Below are positions 19,159 to 27,551 of a DNA stretch of 64,000 nucleotides, piece by piece (positions within the stretch are counted from its first letter, which is position 1; every line of letters starts with the position of its first letter). Origin of the DNA: Ruegeria sp. HKCCD7303 (GTDB taxonomy: Bacteria > Pseudomonadota > Alphaproteobacteria > Rhodobacterales > Rhodobacteraceae); assembly GCF_013111185.1 (NCBI RefSeq), contig NZ_WVRE01000004.1, positions 124,001 through 188,000 on the forward strand, written 5' to 3'. The notes under the pieces are model-generated. The model made no database searches. It saw only the letters and a list, made by a program, of their open reading frames with translations, and was not told the DNA's origin. Both the position numbers and the translations under genes were made by a program.

Positions 19159-19196
19159 TTTGCAAGTTTTCTAAAATCGAAGTCTAACTTTGCAAA
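19159..19196. promoter_or_regulatory. Paired TTTGCAAA-type elements at the pccR start
   Basis: TTTGCAAG (19159-19166) and TTTGCAAA (19189-19196) have centres exactly 30 bp apart, three helical turns. RamB/PccR-type regulators recognise sequences around TTTGCAAA. The first element also overlaps the ribosome-binding region of pccR. Binding is inferred. Confidence 0.5.
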
Positions 19197-19213
19197 CCTA
19201 TCCATGCAAGCTG

Positions 19214-20419
19214 TCAGAGCCCCAATTGCCGTTCGCGTCGGATGACGGCCGCTATGGCGCAAATGGCCAGCAGGGCGGTTGTCAACATCAGCCACAACAG
19301 TGGCATTGCGCCGGTTTCGTGGGTCAGCAGTGCGCCTGCCAAGGCGCTGAGGCCTGCACCGCCGCCCAACATGATTGCACCACTCAGCCCTGACGCGGTC
19401 GCCGCCAGATGTGGGCGAACTGATAGGGCGCCCGATGTTGCATTGGGAATAACCATGCCGTTGCCCACACCTACAAAGGTCATAAGTCCAAAAAAACTGA
19501 GCGCCGTGCCGCTACCTGCCAGAAAAAGCAGGGCTGACAGTGCGACGCCGAAGGCGTTCAACAGGCTGCCCCAAAGCACCATGCGATTTACACCAATCCG
19601 TACGGAGTATCGCCCGCTGATGAAGTTCCCTGCAAAATATCCGACGGCCGGCGCGCCAAAATAGATACCGACCTGAGCAGCGCTCAACCCAAATAATTCC
19701 GTTCCGATGAACGGAGCGCCGCCCAGATAGGCAAAGAAGGCCCCTGACGAGAAGGCGCAGGCCAGTGAATACCCCCAGAAGCGGGGCGAGGTTAGCAACT
19801 CGGGGTATTCTTTGAATTGCTGTACGAGCGACTTCCCGCTTTTCGCTGCAGTTTCGCCGAAATCCGTGAATGTAAGGAACAAGGTTAAAGCGCCGATGGC
19901 AAATGGCAGCCAGAAATTGGCCTTCCAGCCGAGCGTCTCTTCCAGAATGCCGCCTATGGCAGGGCCGATCATGGGGACCACAGCCATACCCATGGTCACA
20001 TACCCGATCATTGACGCAGCCTGATCCTGATCGTACATGTCGCGTACTGCGGCGCGACTGAGAACCATACCCACCACCACAACCGCCTGGCACATCCTGA
20101 AAACCAGAAAGATCTCGGCGTTGGGCGCGTAAATGCATCCCAGGGTCGCCAGCAGGAACAGCGCAAGACCCCAAAGCAGAACGGGTCTGCGACCTGCCTT
20201 GTCAGCGAGCGGTCCGATCACAATTTGCAGAATGGCGTTAATCAGCAGGTACAAAGCAATCGACAGCTGCATAACCTTGTAATCGGTTTCGAAATACAGC
20301 GCCATGTTCGGCAGGCTTGGCAGGAAAAGGTTCATGCTCAGGGCGGACAAGCCCGAAAGCAAGACAAGCGTTGCCAATGTAGGTGGTGTGCGCGGCACGG
20401 CGCCAGAGCTGAACTGCAT
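19214..20419 (-). CDS. Bcr/CflA-type multidrug efflux MFS transporter
   Basis: Membrane protein of 401 residues with twelve helices. The GPLADKAGRRPVLLWG loop between helices 2 and 3 is the MFS motif A, and the overall similarity is to the drug:proton antiporter-1 Bcr/CflA family (PxxPxxP-like FLPSLPNMALYF near the N-terminus). It lies between pccR and pccB and is divergent from pccB, sharing the promoter region that carries the TTTGCAAA element. It could export an organic acid or drug; substrate unknown. Confidence 0.88.
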   Translation of the reverse strand: MQFSSGAVPRTPPTLATLVLLSGLSALSMNLFLPSLPNMALYFETDYKVMQLSIALYLLINAILQIVIGPLADKAGRRPVLLWGLALFLLATLGCIYAPNAEIFLVFRMCQAVVVVGMVLSRAAVRDMYDQDQAASMIGYVTMGMAVVPMIGPAIGGILEETLGWKANFWLPFAIGALTLFLTFTDFGETAAKSGKSLVQQFKEYPELLTSPRFWGYSLACAFSSGAFFAYLGGAPFIGTELFGLSAAQVGIYFGAPAVGYFAGNFISGRYSVRIGVNRMVLWGSLLNAFGVALSALLFLAGSGTALSFFGLMTFVGVGNGMVIPNATSGALSVRPHLAATASGLSGAIMLGGGAGLSALAGALLTHETGAMPLLWLMLTTALLAICAIAAVIRRERQLGL

Positions 20420-20489
20420 GGTTCACATGTATAGCCACGGAATTTCGGAATGCCAGTCGTTGCCAAAAATCAATGCGATACTTAGCTAA

Positions 20490-20537
20490 TTTGCAGTTAT
20501 CCAGATTGGTATTGCTAGTGTTTTGCAAATTTGCGGA
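20490..20537. promoter_or_regulatory. TTTGC element cluster in the pccB promoter
   Basis: TTTGCAGT (20490), TTTGCAAA (20522) and TTTGCGGA (20530) lie in the 183-bp intergenic region upstream of pccB. The central TTTGCAAA is the same word found at the pccR start, 30-32 bp from a second copy in each case. The site is well placed for control of pccB and of the divergent efflux gene by PccR; binding is inferred. Confidence 0.5.
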
Positions 20538-20602
20538 AAAGGTCTTTGGTTGAGCAAGTCGAGCGGGTAGTGTCGCGCCAAATTTAATAGGGGATACTCG
20601 TC

Positions 20603-22135
20603 ATGAAAGACATCCTTTCTGAGTTGGAAGACCGCCGCGGCAACGCACGACTGGGCGGTGGGCAGAGACGGATCGATGCCCAACATTCACGTGGCAAGTT
20701 GACGGCGCGTGAGCGGATCGAGTTGTTGCTGGATGAAGGCAGTTTTGAAGAATTCGATATGTTCGTCAGCCATCGCTGCACCGAATTTGGGATGGAAAAC
20801 CAAAAGCCTGCAGGTGACGGGGTTGTCACCGGCTGGGGCACGATCAATGGCCGTATGGTCTATGTGTTCAGTCAGGATTTCACCGTCTTTGGTGGATCGC
20901 TTTCGGAAACCCACGCACAGAAGATTTGCAAGATCATGGATATGGCGGTGCAGAATGGAGCACCTATCATCGGGATCAACGACTCGGGTGGGGCGCGAAT
21001 CCAGGAAGGCGTTGCCTCGCTGGCAGGGTATGCCGAAGTGTTCCAGCGCAATATCACGGCGTCCGGCGTCGTTCCGCAGATCAGCGTAATCATGGGCCCC
21101 TGCGCCGGTGGCGCGGTTTACAGCCCGGCGATGACCGACTTCATCTTCATGGTCAAAGATTCGTCTTACATGTTTGTGACCGGTCCCGACGTTGTCAAAA
21201 CCGTCACCAACGAGGTCGTGACGGCCGAGGAACTGGGTGGTGCTTCGACACATACCAAGAAGTCTTCGGTTGCGGATGCGGCGTTTGAGAACGATGTCGA
21301 GGCTTTGGCAGAAGTCCGTCGACTGGTGGATTTCCTGCCGCTCAATAACCGCGAGAAACCCCCGGTGCGCCCCTTCTTTGACGAGCCCGACCGGCTTGAG
21401 CCGTCGCTGGACACTTTGGTTCCGGACAATCCCAACACGCCCTACGACATGAAAGAGCTCATTACCAAGATTGCGGATGAGGGCGACTTTTACGAGATCC
21501 AGGAAGACTTTGCCAAAAACATCATCACCGGCTTTATCCGTCTAGAGGGTCAGACCGTTGGGGTCGTTGCCAACCAGCCGATGGTACTGGCGGGATGTCT
21601 GGACATTGACAGCTCGCGCAAGGCGGCGCGCTTTGTGCGTTTCTGCGATTGTTTTGAAATTCCGATCCTGACATTTGTGGATGTTCCGGGCTTCCTGCCG
21701 GGCACGCAGCAGGAATATAGTGGTGTGATCAAACATGGCGCGAAGCTGCTTTATGCCTATGGCGAGGCGACAGTGCCCAAAGTGACCGTGATCACGCGAA
21801 AAGCCTATGGCGGTGCTTATGTGGTTATGGCGTCCAAGCACCTGCGCGGTGATTTCAACTATGCCTGGCCTACAGCCGAAATCGCTGTGATGGGTGCAAA
21901 AGGCGCAACTGAAATCATTCACCGTGCTGACCTCGGAAATGCGGAAAAGACAGCACAGCACGTCGCGGATTACGAAGATCGGTTTGCGAATCCCTTTGTT
22001 GCGGCCGAGCGCGGCTTTGTCGATGAGGTGATCATGCCTCAATCGACCCGCCGCCGCGTGTCCCGGGCATTTGCCAGTCTGCGAGGTAAGCAGCTGAAGA
22101 ACCCTTGGAAAAAGCACGACAATATCCCGCTGTGA
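20603..22135 (+). CDS. pccB: Propionyl-CoA carboxylase beta chain (carboxyltransferase)
   Basis: Acyl-CoA carboxyltransferase subunit of 510 residues that moves CO2 from biotin to propionyl-CoA, giving (S)-methylmalonyl-CoA. Two crotonase-fold halves are visible, with the acyl-CoA oxyanion segments [12 protein letters not shown] and [16 protein letters not shown]. The N-terminus ([13 protein letters not shown]) and length fit PccB. It pairs with the biotin-bearing alpha chain at 25430, which is separated from it by four small genes and a divergent porin. Control by PccR is suggested by the TTTGCAAA element upstream. Confidence 0.95.
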   Translation: MKDILSELEDRRGNARLGGGQRRIDAQHSRGKLTARERIELLLDEGSFEEFDMFVSHRCTEFGMENQKPAGDGVVTGWGTINGRMVYVFSQDFTVFGGSLSETHAQKICKIMDMAVQNGAPIIGINDSGGARIQEGVASLAGYAEVFQRNITASGVVPQISVIMGPCAGGAVYSPAMTDFIFMVKDSSYMFVTGPDVVKTVTNEVVTAEELGGASTHTKKSSVADAAFENDVEALAEVRRLVDFLPLNNREKPPVRPFFDEPDRLEPSLDTLVPDNPNTPYDMKELITKIADEGDFYEIQEDFAKNIITGFIRLEGQTVGVVANQPMVLAGCLDIDSSRKAARFVRFCDCFEIPILTFVDVPGFLPGTQQEYSGVIKHGAKLLYAYGEATVPKVTVITRKAYGGAYVVMASKHLRGDFNYAWPTAEIAVMGAKGATEIIHRADLGNAEKTAQHVADYEDRFANPFVAAERGFVDEVIMPQSTRRRVSRAFASLRGKQLKNPWKKHDNIPL

Positions 22136-22248
22136 TCAATCCGGGGCAGCGCAGCCTGCCCTGGTGTTCCTTCACGCCGTCCGGCTGAAGTTTGGGCGAA
22201 TATTGCCCAAAATTGAGGCGGAATTGACAAGAATCGGCAAATAGTTGA

Positions 22249-22734
22249 ATGATCCGACCCGTTAGACATAGATCAGCGCAGTTCAAAAGCACTGCGCGCG
22301 CGATCCCGGAAGGAGGAGCTTGCCCTTGGCGAGTCCGGGGTCGCGCCATTTGTCTGATGTTCAGTGCGCTCTGTTCTCCGGGTCTTGCTCAATCAGATGC
22401 GCCGTTGCCGGTACCCTCGGGCCAACCTGTGCATTTGGATGACGTTCTGCTTGATAACAATCCGGGCGAGTTGTGGGTGCGCTTTCGTTTCATTGCGCCA
22501 AGGATCGGCGGGACGGTAGGGCGGATCACTTATGATGTGGCGTCCAAGGATATGGAGCACTTGTGCCAAATTCTGGCGGTTCCCTATGTGGCGGAACATG
22601 AGCTGCAGCCTGCGCGGGTTGTCATTTCGTTGTCGGACAGACCGCTGGAATTTGGCGATGTCGCCCCGGACGCGACGCAATTTTTTGAAGCCTACCGGCT
22701 GGAGCAGTCCCGGTGTATCTGGGAGGGGCTTTGA
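22249..22734 (+). CDS. Exported protein, DUF6497-like
   Basis: Protein of up to 161 residues. The core (VPSGQPVHLDDVLLDNNPG, FRFIAPRIGG, VVISLSDRPLEFGDV, FFEAYRLE...CIWEG) resembles a Rhodobacteraceae family I recall as DUF6497, small proteins with an N-terminal hydrophobic segment. The start is uncertain: the open frame begins at ATG 22249, but the signal-like segment starts much later, and the strong AGGAGGAG at 22311-22318 is not followed by an in-frame ATG/GTG/TTG. It lies 113 bases after pccB and may be co-transcribed. Function unknown. Confidence 0.65.
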   Translation: MIRPVRHRSAQFKSTARAIPEGGACPWRVRGRAICLMFSALCSPGLAQSDAPLPVPSGQPVHLDDVLLDNNPGELWVRFRFIAPRIGGTVGRITYDVASKDMEHLCQILAVPYVAEHELQPARVVISLSDRPLEFGDVAPDATQFFEAYRLEQSRCIWEGL

Positions 22735-22736
22735 TC

Positions 22737-22874
22737 ATGAACTTTTCCCGTCATGAAGTCAGAGCATCTCAGACCAACGGTGCGGCTTTGGAGGTGCGCA
22801 ACATGATTCCATCCCTTTTCGGGCATGATTTGTCCTTGTCTGTACGTGTTAAGCCGGGGGTGCTGACATGTTGA
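22737..22874 (+). CDS. Putative 45-residue protein between DUF6497-like gene and next ORF
   Basis: A 46-codon frame begins two bases after the previous stop and has GGAGGGG eight bases upstream; its stop overlaps the ATG of the next gene. This tight coupling on both sides is typical of translated genes in an operon. The product (MNFSRHEVRASQTNG...SVRVKPGVLTC) has no recognisable domain or signal. It may be a real small protein or a coupling peptide. Confidence 0.4.
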   Translation: MNFSRHEVRASQTNGAALEVRNMIPSLFGHDLSLSVRVKPGVLTC

Positions 22875-23221
22875 AGCATCGTGGCTTCCCCGGTCGCCTG
22901 ACCGGTACGGATTTTCAGTTCACCATTCGTCGCGCCAATCCAAAAGGTGTGACGCCTCTGACCCGTCGGGAACGGTTTCGCGATCGCAGGCCTGCTGACA
23001 AGCGCGCAGATACCGCGTTCATGGAAGCGCTTTGGGTTCATTTCGGTGATCAGCCGTTCGAACGGGGCAACCTGGATGCAGGTCGCCTGAGCTGGTTGTT
23101 CGGGCGCGAGGTGGTTCCTGCAGAGGATCCGTTTGATCCGGCCAGTTATGATGCACTTTTGGTCATTGATGTGGATGCGGCTCGCGCATCCTTTCCTGAT
23201 GTCATCGACGAGTTGGGCTGA
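22868..23221 (+). CDS. Hypothetical protein, 117 residues
   Basis: Soluble basic-to-acidic protein of 117 residues without signal peptide, membrane segment or known motif. The N-terminal half is rich in arginine (LTRRERFRDRRPADKR); the C-terminal half is acidic and hydrophobic. GGGGGTG lies six bases before the ATG. It follows the 45-codon frame with an overlap and precedes a hairpin at 23271, so it is probably the last gene of the pccB transcript. I do not recognise it. Confidence 0.6.
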   Translation: MLKHRGFPGRLTGTDFQFTIRRANPKGVTPLTRRERFRDRRPADKRADTAFMEALWVHFGDQPFERGNLDAGRLSWLFGREVVPAEDPFDPASYDALLVIDVDAARASFPDVIDELG

Positions 23222-23270
23222 TTTTGACATTGGCTACCGCATATCAGAGAGCCGAACCCGGTGTTGCGGC

Positions 23271-23296
23271 GATCCTGCCCAAAGCCGGGCAGGATC
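23271..23296. terminator. Stem-loop between convergent pccB operon and porin gene
   Basis: A perfect 10-bp stem GATCCTGCCC/GGGCAGGATC with loop AAAGCC sits between the stop of the 117-residue gene and the convergent porin stop. No long T tract follows in either direction, so it may act as a partly rho-dependent or bidirectional terminator. Confidence 0.6.
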
Positions 23297-23307
23297 TATG
23301 TGCGGTG

Positions 23308-24459
23308 TCAGAAGTTCAGCTGAGCGGCAAGCTGAACGCGATTGCCATCAAAGGTACGGCCGGTGGACGCGTCGTTCCGCTCACCATAGATGTACTCGGC
23401 GCTGAGGGTCAGATTGTCGGTCGCCTTGTAGAACGCGTTGACGTGGATCGTTTCCAGCTCGGTGAAGGACAATGTGCCGGTCGAGGTGGGAAGGTCATAA
23501 TCTTCGCGACCATATGCAATGCCGACATTCCACTTCGGACTCAGGTCTTGTCTGAACTCGATAGTGTAGCCGTCAACATCATTCGCCTGACCTCCGACAA
23601 TCGCATCTCCAATGCCGACGAGGTATGGGCCAAGGGCCTCACCCGTTACATAGTTGACCTGGAACAGCCCGCCTTGCCACGGGCGTACCGAGGCAGAGGC
23701 AGTAAAGCCTGTTTGGTCAACTTCAACACTGCCGGAATTGGCTTTGCCGTAAAGCACCGCACCGCGTGCGATGTAGGTGCCGTCGTTGTATTCCGCCGAG
23801 GCCGTGAGGACCGGATCGTCAGAGTTCGAACCGCTGACATTTTCTTCGACCGAAACGGCAAACTGAGCATTGCTTCCAAGCTGTACAGTGTAACGCAGCT
23901 GCGGAACACGGGCGAAGGCGATGCCGACCGGGCCGTTGAATTCGACCGAGGTAGGATAGGAATCAAGCGGTTGGAAGTTGGTCCAGTACTGACCGATCAG
24001 GTACTGGTCCCCGATCGTGATGTTTGCGTGACGCACACGCAGCTCAGCGGTACCACCCGAGCCGAACAAGTCAAGTTCCAACTGCCCGCCGATGTCTCCG
24101 ATTCCGCTTGGCGTCGAGGTGCGCAATCCGATCCGCGATTGGCGCACCGTGGCGCCAAAGGTGCCATCAGTCGCGGCAGAAGGTTCACCGATGACGTTCA
24201 CGAAGGCTGTGTCGCCCTGATCGAATTCGAAGTCATAGAAGAAATCGGCCTTGACGTAACCGTAAACGTCCAAAGTGGTGTTACCGATCCGAAAATCTCC
24301 GTCGGCGGTGCTGTTATTCGCGGATTCCAGCGCCTCGACCCTCGCGCGCAGTGCGTCGAGCTCGGCTTGGGTCTGGGCTTCCTGAGCATAAGCAAGGGTG
24401 CTGGTCACACTGAGTGCAGAGGCAGCAAGCAGGAGTGCCTTCAGTCTTGTAGTCGTCAT
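23308..24459 (-). CDS. Outer membrane porin, DcaP-like
   Basis: Outer-membrane protein of 383 residues. A signal peptide (MTTTRLKALLLAASALSVTS..., cleaved near YAQ) is followed by a short coiled-coil (QAELDALRARVEALE) and a beta-barrel domain of alternating strands ending in C-terminal Phe (AAQLNF), the BAM recognition signal. The coiled-coil-plus-barrel layout is that of DcaP-type trimeric porins. I use the ATG at 24459, preceded by AAGGA; 24495 would add twelve residues. It lies inside the propionyl-CoA region but on the other strand, and might admit short organic acids. Confidence 0.88.
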   Translation of the reverse strand: MTTTRLKALLLAASALSVTSTLAYAQEAQTQAELDALRARVEALESANNSTADGDFRIGNTTLDVYGYVKADFFYDFEFDQGDTAFVNVIGEPSAATDGTFGATVRQSRIGLRTSTPSGIGDIGGQLELDLFGSGGTAELRVRHANITIGDQYLIGQYWTNFQPLDSYPTSVEFNGPVGIAFARVPQLRYTVQLGSNAQFAVSVEENVSGSNSDDPVLTASAEYNDGTYIARGAVLYGKANSGSVEVDQTGFTASASVRPWQGGLFQVNYVTGEALGPYLVGIGDAIVGGQANDVDGYTIEFRQDLSPKWNVGIAYGREDYDLPTSTGTLSFTELETIHVNAFYKATDNLTLSAEYIYGERNDASTGRTFDGNRVQLAAQLNF

Positions 24460-25109
24460 GTGGGTATTTCCTTGTGTGCGAGTGTGCAAACCCAACGTTT
24501 CACGCGTTCAGTAGCGACGGAAATCACAAGGGTGAGACGAAAAACTATAATTTTCTCAAGGAATTGTGTGGCTGAAGCTAAGAAAAATCACGACTGGGTG
24601 AACCGATCTGTCAACCATATGAATCCAAATACGATTTTGCTTATCAAAAAAGTGTCATGCCGTGATGCCGCGTGTGTAAAGCTTCTGTGCGAGGAGCCGG
24701 TTTGTAACAGAAATTTGACGGGCAAGATGGCTTCGCTATCCGTGGGTCGTAAAAGAGGTTTCGGCGCAAACTTGCGCGAGGTCTCGCTGCATGGGCAGAT
24801 TCCAGCCGAGACAACGCGCAGAAACAATGCTGTGTTTTCTGGTGAGATTGTGGCGTGCAAGGTGAACGAGCCGTGCGGCTCTACTTTGCCTGCGCCGCAC
24901 GTGCACCTACTATTCCGTACCCCTTCCTCACGCGGGCAGGCTTGTGTTCCCCACAAAGACCTGTCCGCGTTTTTCTTTTTGCGAGAACGCGGCGAACAAA
25001 GGCAAAAACCTGCACAAATTCTGCCTGTACACTCTTTGATATTGAATAACAGTCTGCGTTTCGCGCATCTGACGCCCAACAAACCAAGAAACCAAAAAGG
25101 GCAGATATC
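24460..25109. other. 650-bp gap with an orphan terminator
   Basis: No convincing coding region. It holds the porin promoter at its left end (an AT-rich stretch near 24540-24555) and, on the plus strand, a strong terminator at 24931-24980 that belongs to no annotated gene. Small hairpins precede it, for example GTGCGGC/GCCGCAC at about 24873-24899. The region could encode a small RNA or be a long leader of the lipoprotein gene at 25110. Confidence 0.5.
24931..24980 (+). terminator. Strong Rho-independent terminator without an upstream gene
   Basis: A 10-bp stem CGCGGGCAGG/CCTGTCCGCG (one G-U pair) contains an inner stem TTGTG/CACAA and is followed by TTTTTCTTTTT. The T tract shows it works on the plus strand, yet the nearest plus-strand gene upstream ends at 23221, beyond another hairpin. 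Confidence 0.8.
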
Positions 25110-25313
25110 ATGCGAATCTCACGGCTCATCTTTGTTGCGACGATCTGCGCGGGCTTGGCTGCGTGCGGCGACACCACAGGCGAACAGGCTATCCTGGGTG
25201 GTGGGGCCGGCGCTGTCGGCGCAGCCGTCCTCAATGCCGACCCGCTTTTCGGCGCGGCCGTCGGCGCAGCGGGCAACGTGCTTTACTGCAAAACGCAGAA
25301 CACCTGTAACTAA
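25110..25313 (+). CDS. Small lipoprotein
   Basis: Protein of 67 residues with a lipoprotein signal (lipobox LAAC, lipidated Cys19). The mature part is short and glycine/alanine-rich (ILGGGAGAVGAAVLN, GAAVGAAGN), resembling the glycine-zipper segments of small envelope proteins, and has two further cysteines near the end. Similar small lipoproteins are common in Roseobacters; function unknown. It precedes pccA by 116 bases, with a terminator-like hairpin between. Confidence 0.8.
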   Translation: MRISRLIFVATICAGLAACGDTTGEQAILGGGAGAVGAAVLNADPLFGAAVGAAGNVLYCKTQNTCN

Positions 25314-25360
25314 CGCATCATTTTGGGGGCGCCTTTCGTCCCGTCCGTCATCGCGCATCA

Positions 25361-25396
25361 CGCCGTCGCGGGGATCGTTCCCTGCGGCGGCGTTTT
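25361..25396 (+). terminator. Terminator-like hairpin after the small lipoprotein gene
   Basis: A long GC-rich stem (CGCCGTCGCGGGGA pairing, with one mismatch and one G-U, with TTCCCTGCGGCGGCG) is followed by TTTTG. It lies between the lipoprotein gene and pccA, so pccA probably has its own promoter or is read through. Confidence 0.55.
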
Positions 25397-25429
25397 GCGT
25401 TTCCAGAACACCAAGCCAAAGGACGTTCC

Positions 25430-27475
25430 ATGTTCAATAAGATCCTGATCGCCAACCGGGGCGAGATCGCCTGCCGGGTCATCAAAACCGCCCGCAAAAT
25501 GGGTATCGGCACAGTTGCCATTTATTCGGACGCGGACAAGAACGCGCTGCATGTGTCGATGGCAGATGAAGCCGTGCACATTGGGCCGCCGCCAGCCAAT
25601 CAGTCTTACATCGTGATCGACAAGGTCATGGACGCTATCCGCCAAAGCGGTGCACAGGCCGTTCACCCTGGTTATGGCTTCCTGTCGGAAAATGCCAAAT
25701 TCGCCGAAGCGCTGGAAGCCGAAGGCGTGGCCTTTGTCGGCCCCCCGAAAGGCGCGATCGAAGCGATGGGCGACAAGATCACCTCGAAGAAAATTGCTCA
25801 GGACGCAAATGTTTCGACGGTTCCAGGCTACATGGGCTTGATCGAAGATGCGGATGAGGCGGTCAAAATCTCGAATGAGATAGGTTATCCGGTCATGATC
25901 AAGGCCAGCGCCGGGGGCGGTGGTAAAGGCATGCGGATCGCGTGGAACGACGAAGAAGCGCGCGAGGGCTTCCAGTCGTCCAAGAACGAGGCCGCGAACT
26001 CGTTCGGGGATGACCGGATTTTTATCGAGAAATTCGTCACCCAGCCGCGCCACATCGAAATTCAGGTTTTGTGTGACAGCCACGGAAACGGGATCTATTT
26101 GGGCGAGCGCGAATGCTCGATCCAGCGCCGGAATCAGAAAGTAGTGGAAGAGGCACCGTCGCCATTTCTTGATGAAGCAACCCGTAAGGCGATGGGCGAA
26201 CAAGCTGTGGCCTTGGCCAAGGCCGTGGGTTATTCCAGCGCAGGTACGGTGGAATTCATCGTCGATGGGGAAAAGAACTTCTACTTCCTCGAAATGAACA
26301 CCCGCCTGCAGGTGGAACACCCGGTCACTGAGCTGATCACAGGCGTTGATCTGGTGGAACAAATGATCCGCGTGGCCGCTGGTGAGCCATTGTCGATCAC
26401 GCAAGACGACGTGACGCTGACTGGCTGGGCGATTGAAAACCGCCTGTATGCGGAAGATCCCTATCGCAACTTCCTGCCCTCGATTGGCCGTCTGACCCGT
26501 TATCGCCCACCGCAAGAGGTTGCGGCTGGTCCGATGCTGGTCAACGGCAAATGGCAGGGCGACGCGCACGAAGGTGAAGCGGCAGTGCGCAACGATACCG
26601 GCGTCTACGAGGGCGGCGAGATCAGCATGTATTACGACCCGATGATTGCAAAACTCTGCACCTGGGCACCGACCCGCGAAGCCGCGATTGAGGCGATGCG
26701 CGTTGCCCTGGACAGTTTCGAGGTTGAAGGCATTGGTCACAACTTGCCGTTCCTGTCTGCTGTGATGGACCACCCGAAGTTCATCAGTGGTGACATGACC
26801 ACGGCTTTCATTGCCGAAGAATATCCCGATGGGTTTGAGGGCGTATCCTTGCCCGAAGATGACCTGCGCCGGATCGCGGCGTCCTGTGCGGCCATGCACC
26901 GTGTGGCCGAAATCCGCCGCACCCGCGTGTCGGGTCGGATGGACAATCATGAACGCAAAGTTGGCAAACGCTGGGTTGTATCGCTGGAAGGTCACGAATT
27001 GCCGGTTCAGGTGAACGCTGACAAAGAAGGTGCAACCGTCAAGTTCGAAGATGGCTCGACCCTGCGTGTGGCCTCGGATTGGACGCCGGGTGATCAACTG
27101 GCCGTATTAGATGTCGATGGCAGCCCGTTGGTTCTGAAGGTGGGCAAGGTTTCGGGCGGGTTCCGCATTCGCAACCGGGGGGCCGATTTGAAGGTTCTGG
27201 TGCGCCGTCCGCGTCAGGCAGAGCTGGCCAAACTGATGCCAGAAAAACTGCCGCCGGATACCTCGAAAATGCTGCTGTGCCCGATGCCAGGCCTGGTCGT
27301 GAAGATCGACGTGGAAGTCGGGCAAGAGGTACAGGAAGGTCAGGCGTTGTGCACGATTGAGGCGATGAAGATGGAGAACATCCTGCGCGCCGAGAAGAAG
27401 GGCACTGTTGCCAAGATCAATGCTGGTCCCGGCGACAGCCTTGCCGTAGACGAAGTGATCATCGAGTTCGAATGA
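25430..27475 (+). CDS. pccA: Propionyl-CoA carboxylase alpha chain (biotin carboxylase and carrier)
   Basis: Protein of 681 residues. The biotin carboxylase domain fills about residues 1-450, with KASAGGGGKGMRI as the ATP-grasp glycine loop and EMNTRLQVEHPVTE at the active site. A linker (BT) domain that contacts the beta subunit follows, then the biotin carrier domain with the biotinylated Lys647 in AMKME. With PccB it converts propionyl-CoA to methylmalonyl-CoA, feeding the mutase at 28168. Length and order are those of PccA rather than acetyl-CoA carboxylase. The gene is closed by the long hairpin at 27487. Confidence 0.95.
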   Translation: MFNKILIANRGEIACRVIKTARKMGIGTVAIYSDADKNALHVSMADEAVHIGPPPANQSYIVIDKVMDAIRQSGAQAVHPGYGFLSENAKFAEALEAEGVAFVGPPKGAIEAMGDKITSKKIAQDANVSTVPGYMGLIEDADEAVKISNEIGYPVMIKASAGGGGKGMRIAWNDEEAREGFQSSKNEAANSFGDDRIFIEKFVTQPRHIEIQVLCDSHGNGIYLGERECSIQRRNQKVVEEAPSPFLDEATRKAMGEQAVALAKAVGYSSAGTVEFIVDGEKNFYFLEMNTRLQVEHPVTELITGVDLVEQMIRVAAGEPLSITQDDVTLTGWAIENRLYAEDPYRNFLPSIGRLTRYRPPQEVAAGPMLVNGKWQGDAHEGEAAVRNDTGVYEGGEISMYYDPMIAKLCTWAPTREAAIEAMRVALDSFEVEGIGHNLPFLSAVMDHPKFISGDMTTAFIAEEYPDGFEGVSLPEDDLRRIAASCAAMHRVAEIRRTRVSGRMDNHERKVGKRWVVSLEGHELPVQVNADKEGATVKFEDGSTLRVASDWTPGDQLAVLDVDGSPLVLKVGKVSGGFRIRNRGADLKVLVRRPRQAELAKLMPEKLPPDTSKMLLCPMPGLVVKIDVEVGQEVQEGQALCTIEAMKMENILRAEKKGTVAKINAGPGDSLAVDEVIIEFE

Positions 27476-27486
27476 TCATGAAGACG

Positions 27487-27548
27487 CTTTCGACACATCT
27501 TCCAAAGGCTCCGGCGTGCCACGCCGGAGGCCGTGGAGGTGTCGAAAG
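27487..27548. terminator. Long bidirectional hairpin between pccA and DUF4174 gene
   Basis: CTTTCGACAC at the left pairs with GTGTCGAAAG at the right, and an inner GC-rich stem (CTCCGGCGTG with CACGCCGGAG) strengthens it. It lies exactly between convergent genes and probably terminates both. Confidence 0.75.
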
Positions 27549-27551
27549 TGT

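Noticed and set aside
24588-25082. A 164-codon minus-strand frame in the 650-bp gap
   Set aside because: Cysteine- and arginine-rich translation without domain features, and it runs through the strong plus-strand terminator.
23224-25440. A 738-codon open frame on the plus strand across the porin gene, the gap and the lipoprotein gene
   Set aside because: It is antisense to a porin with a signal peptide, coiled coil and C-terminal Phe, its translation has no domain-like features, and it would overlap two supported genes in other frames. It is a shadow of biased codon use.
25358-27097. A 579-codon minus-strand frame antisense to pccA
   Set aside because: pccA is certain from its motifs; the antisense translation is rich in His, Arg and Phe and shows no family features.
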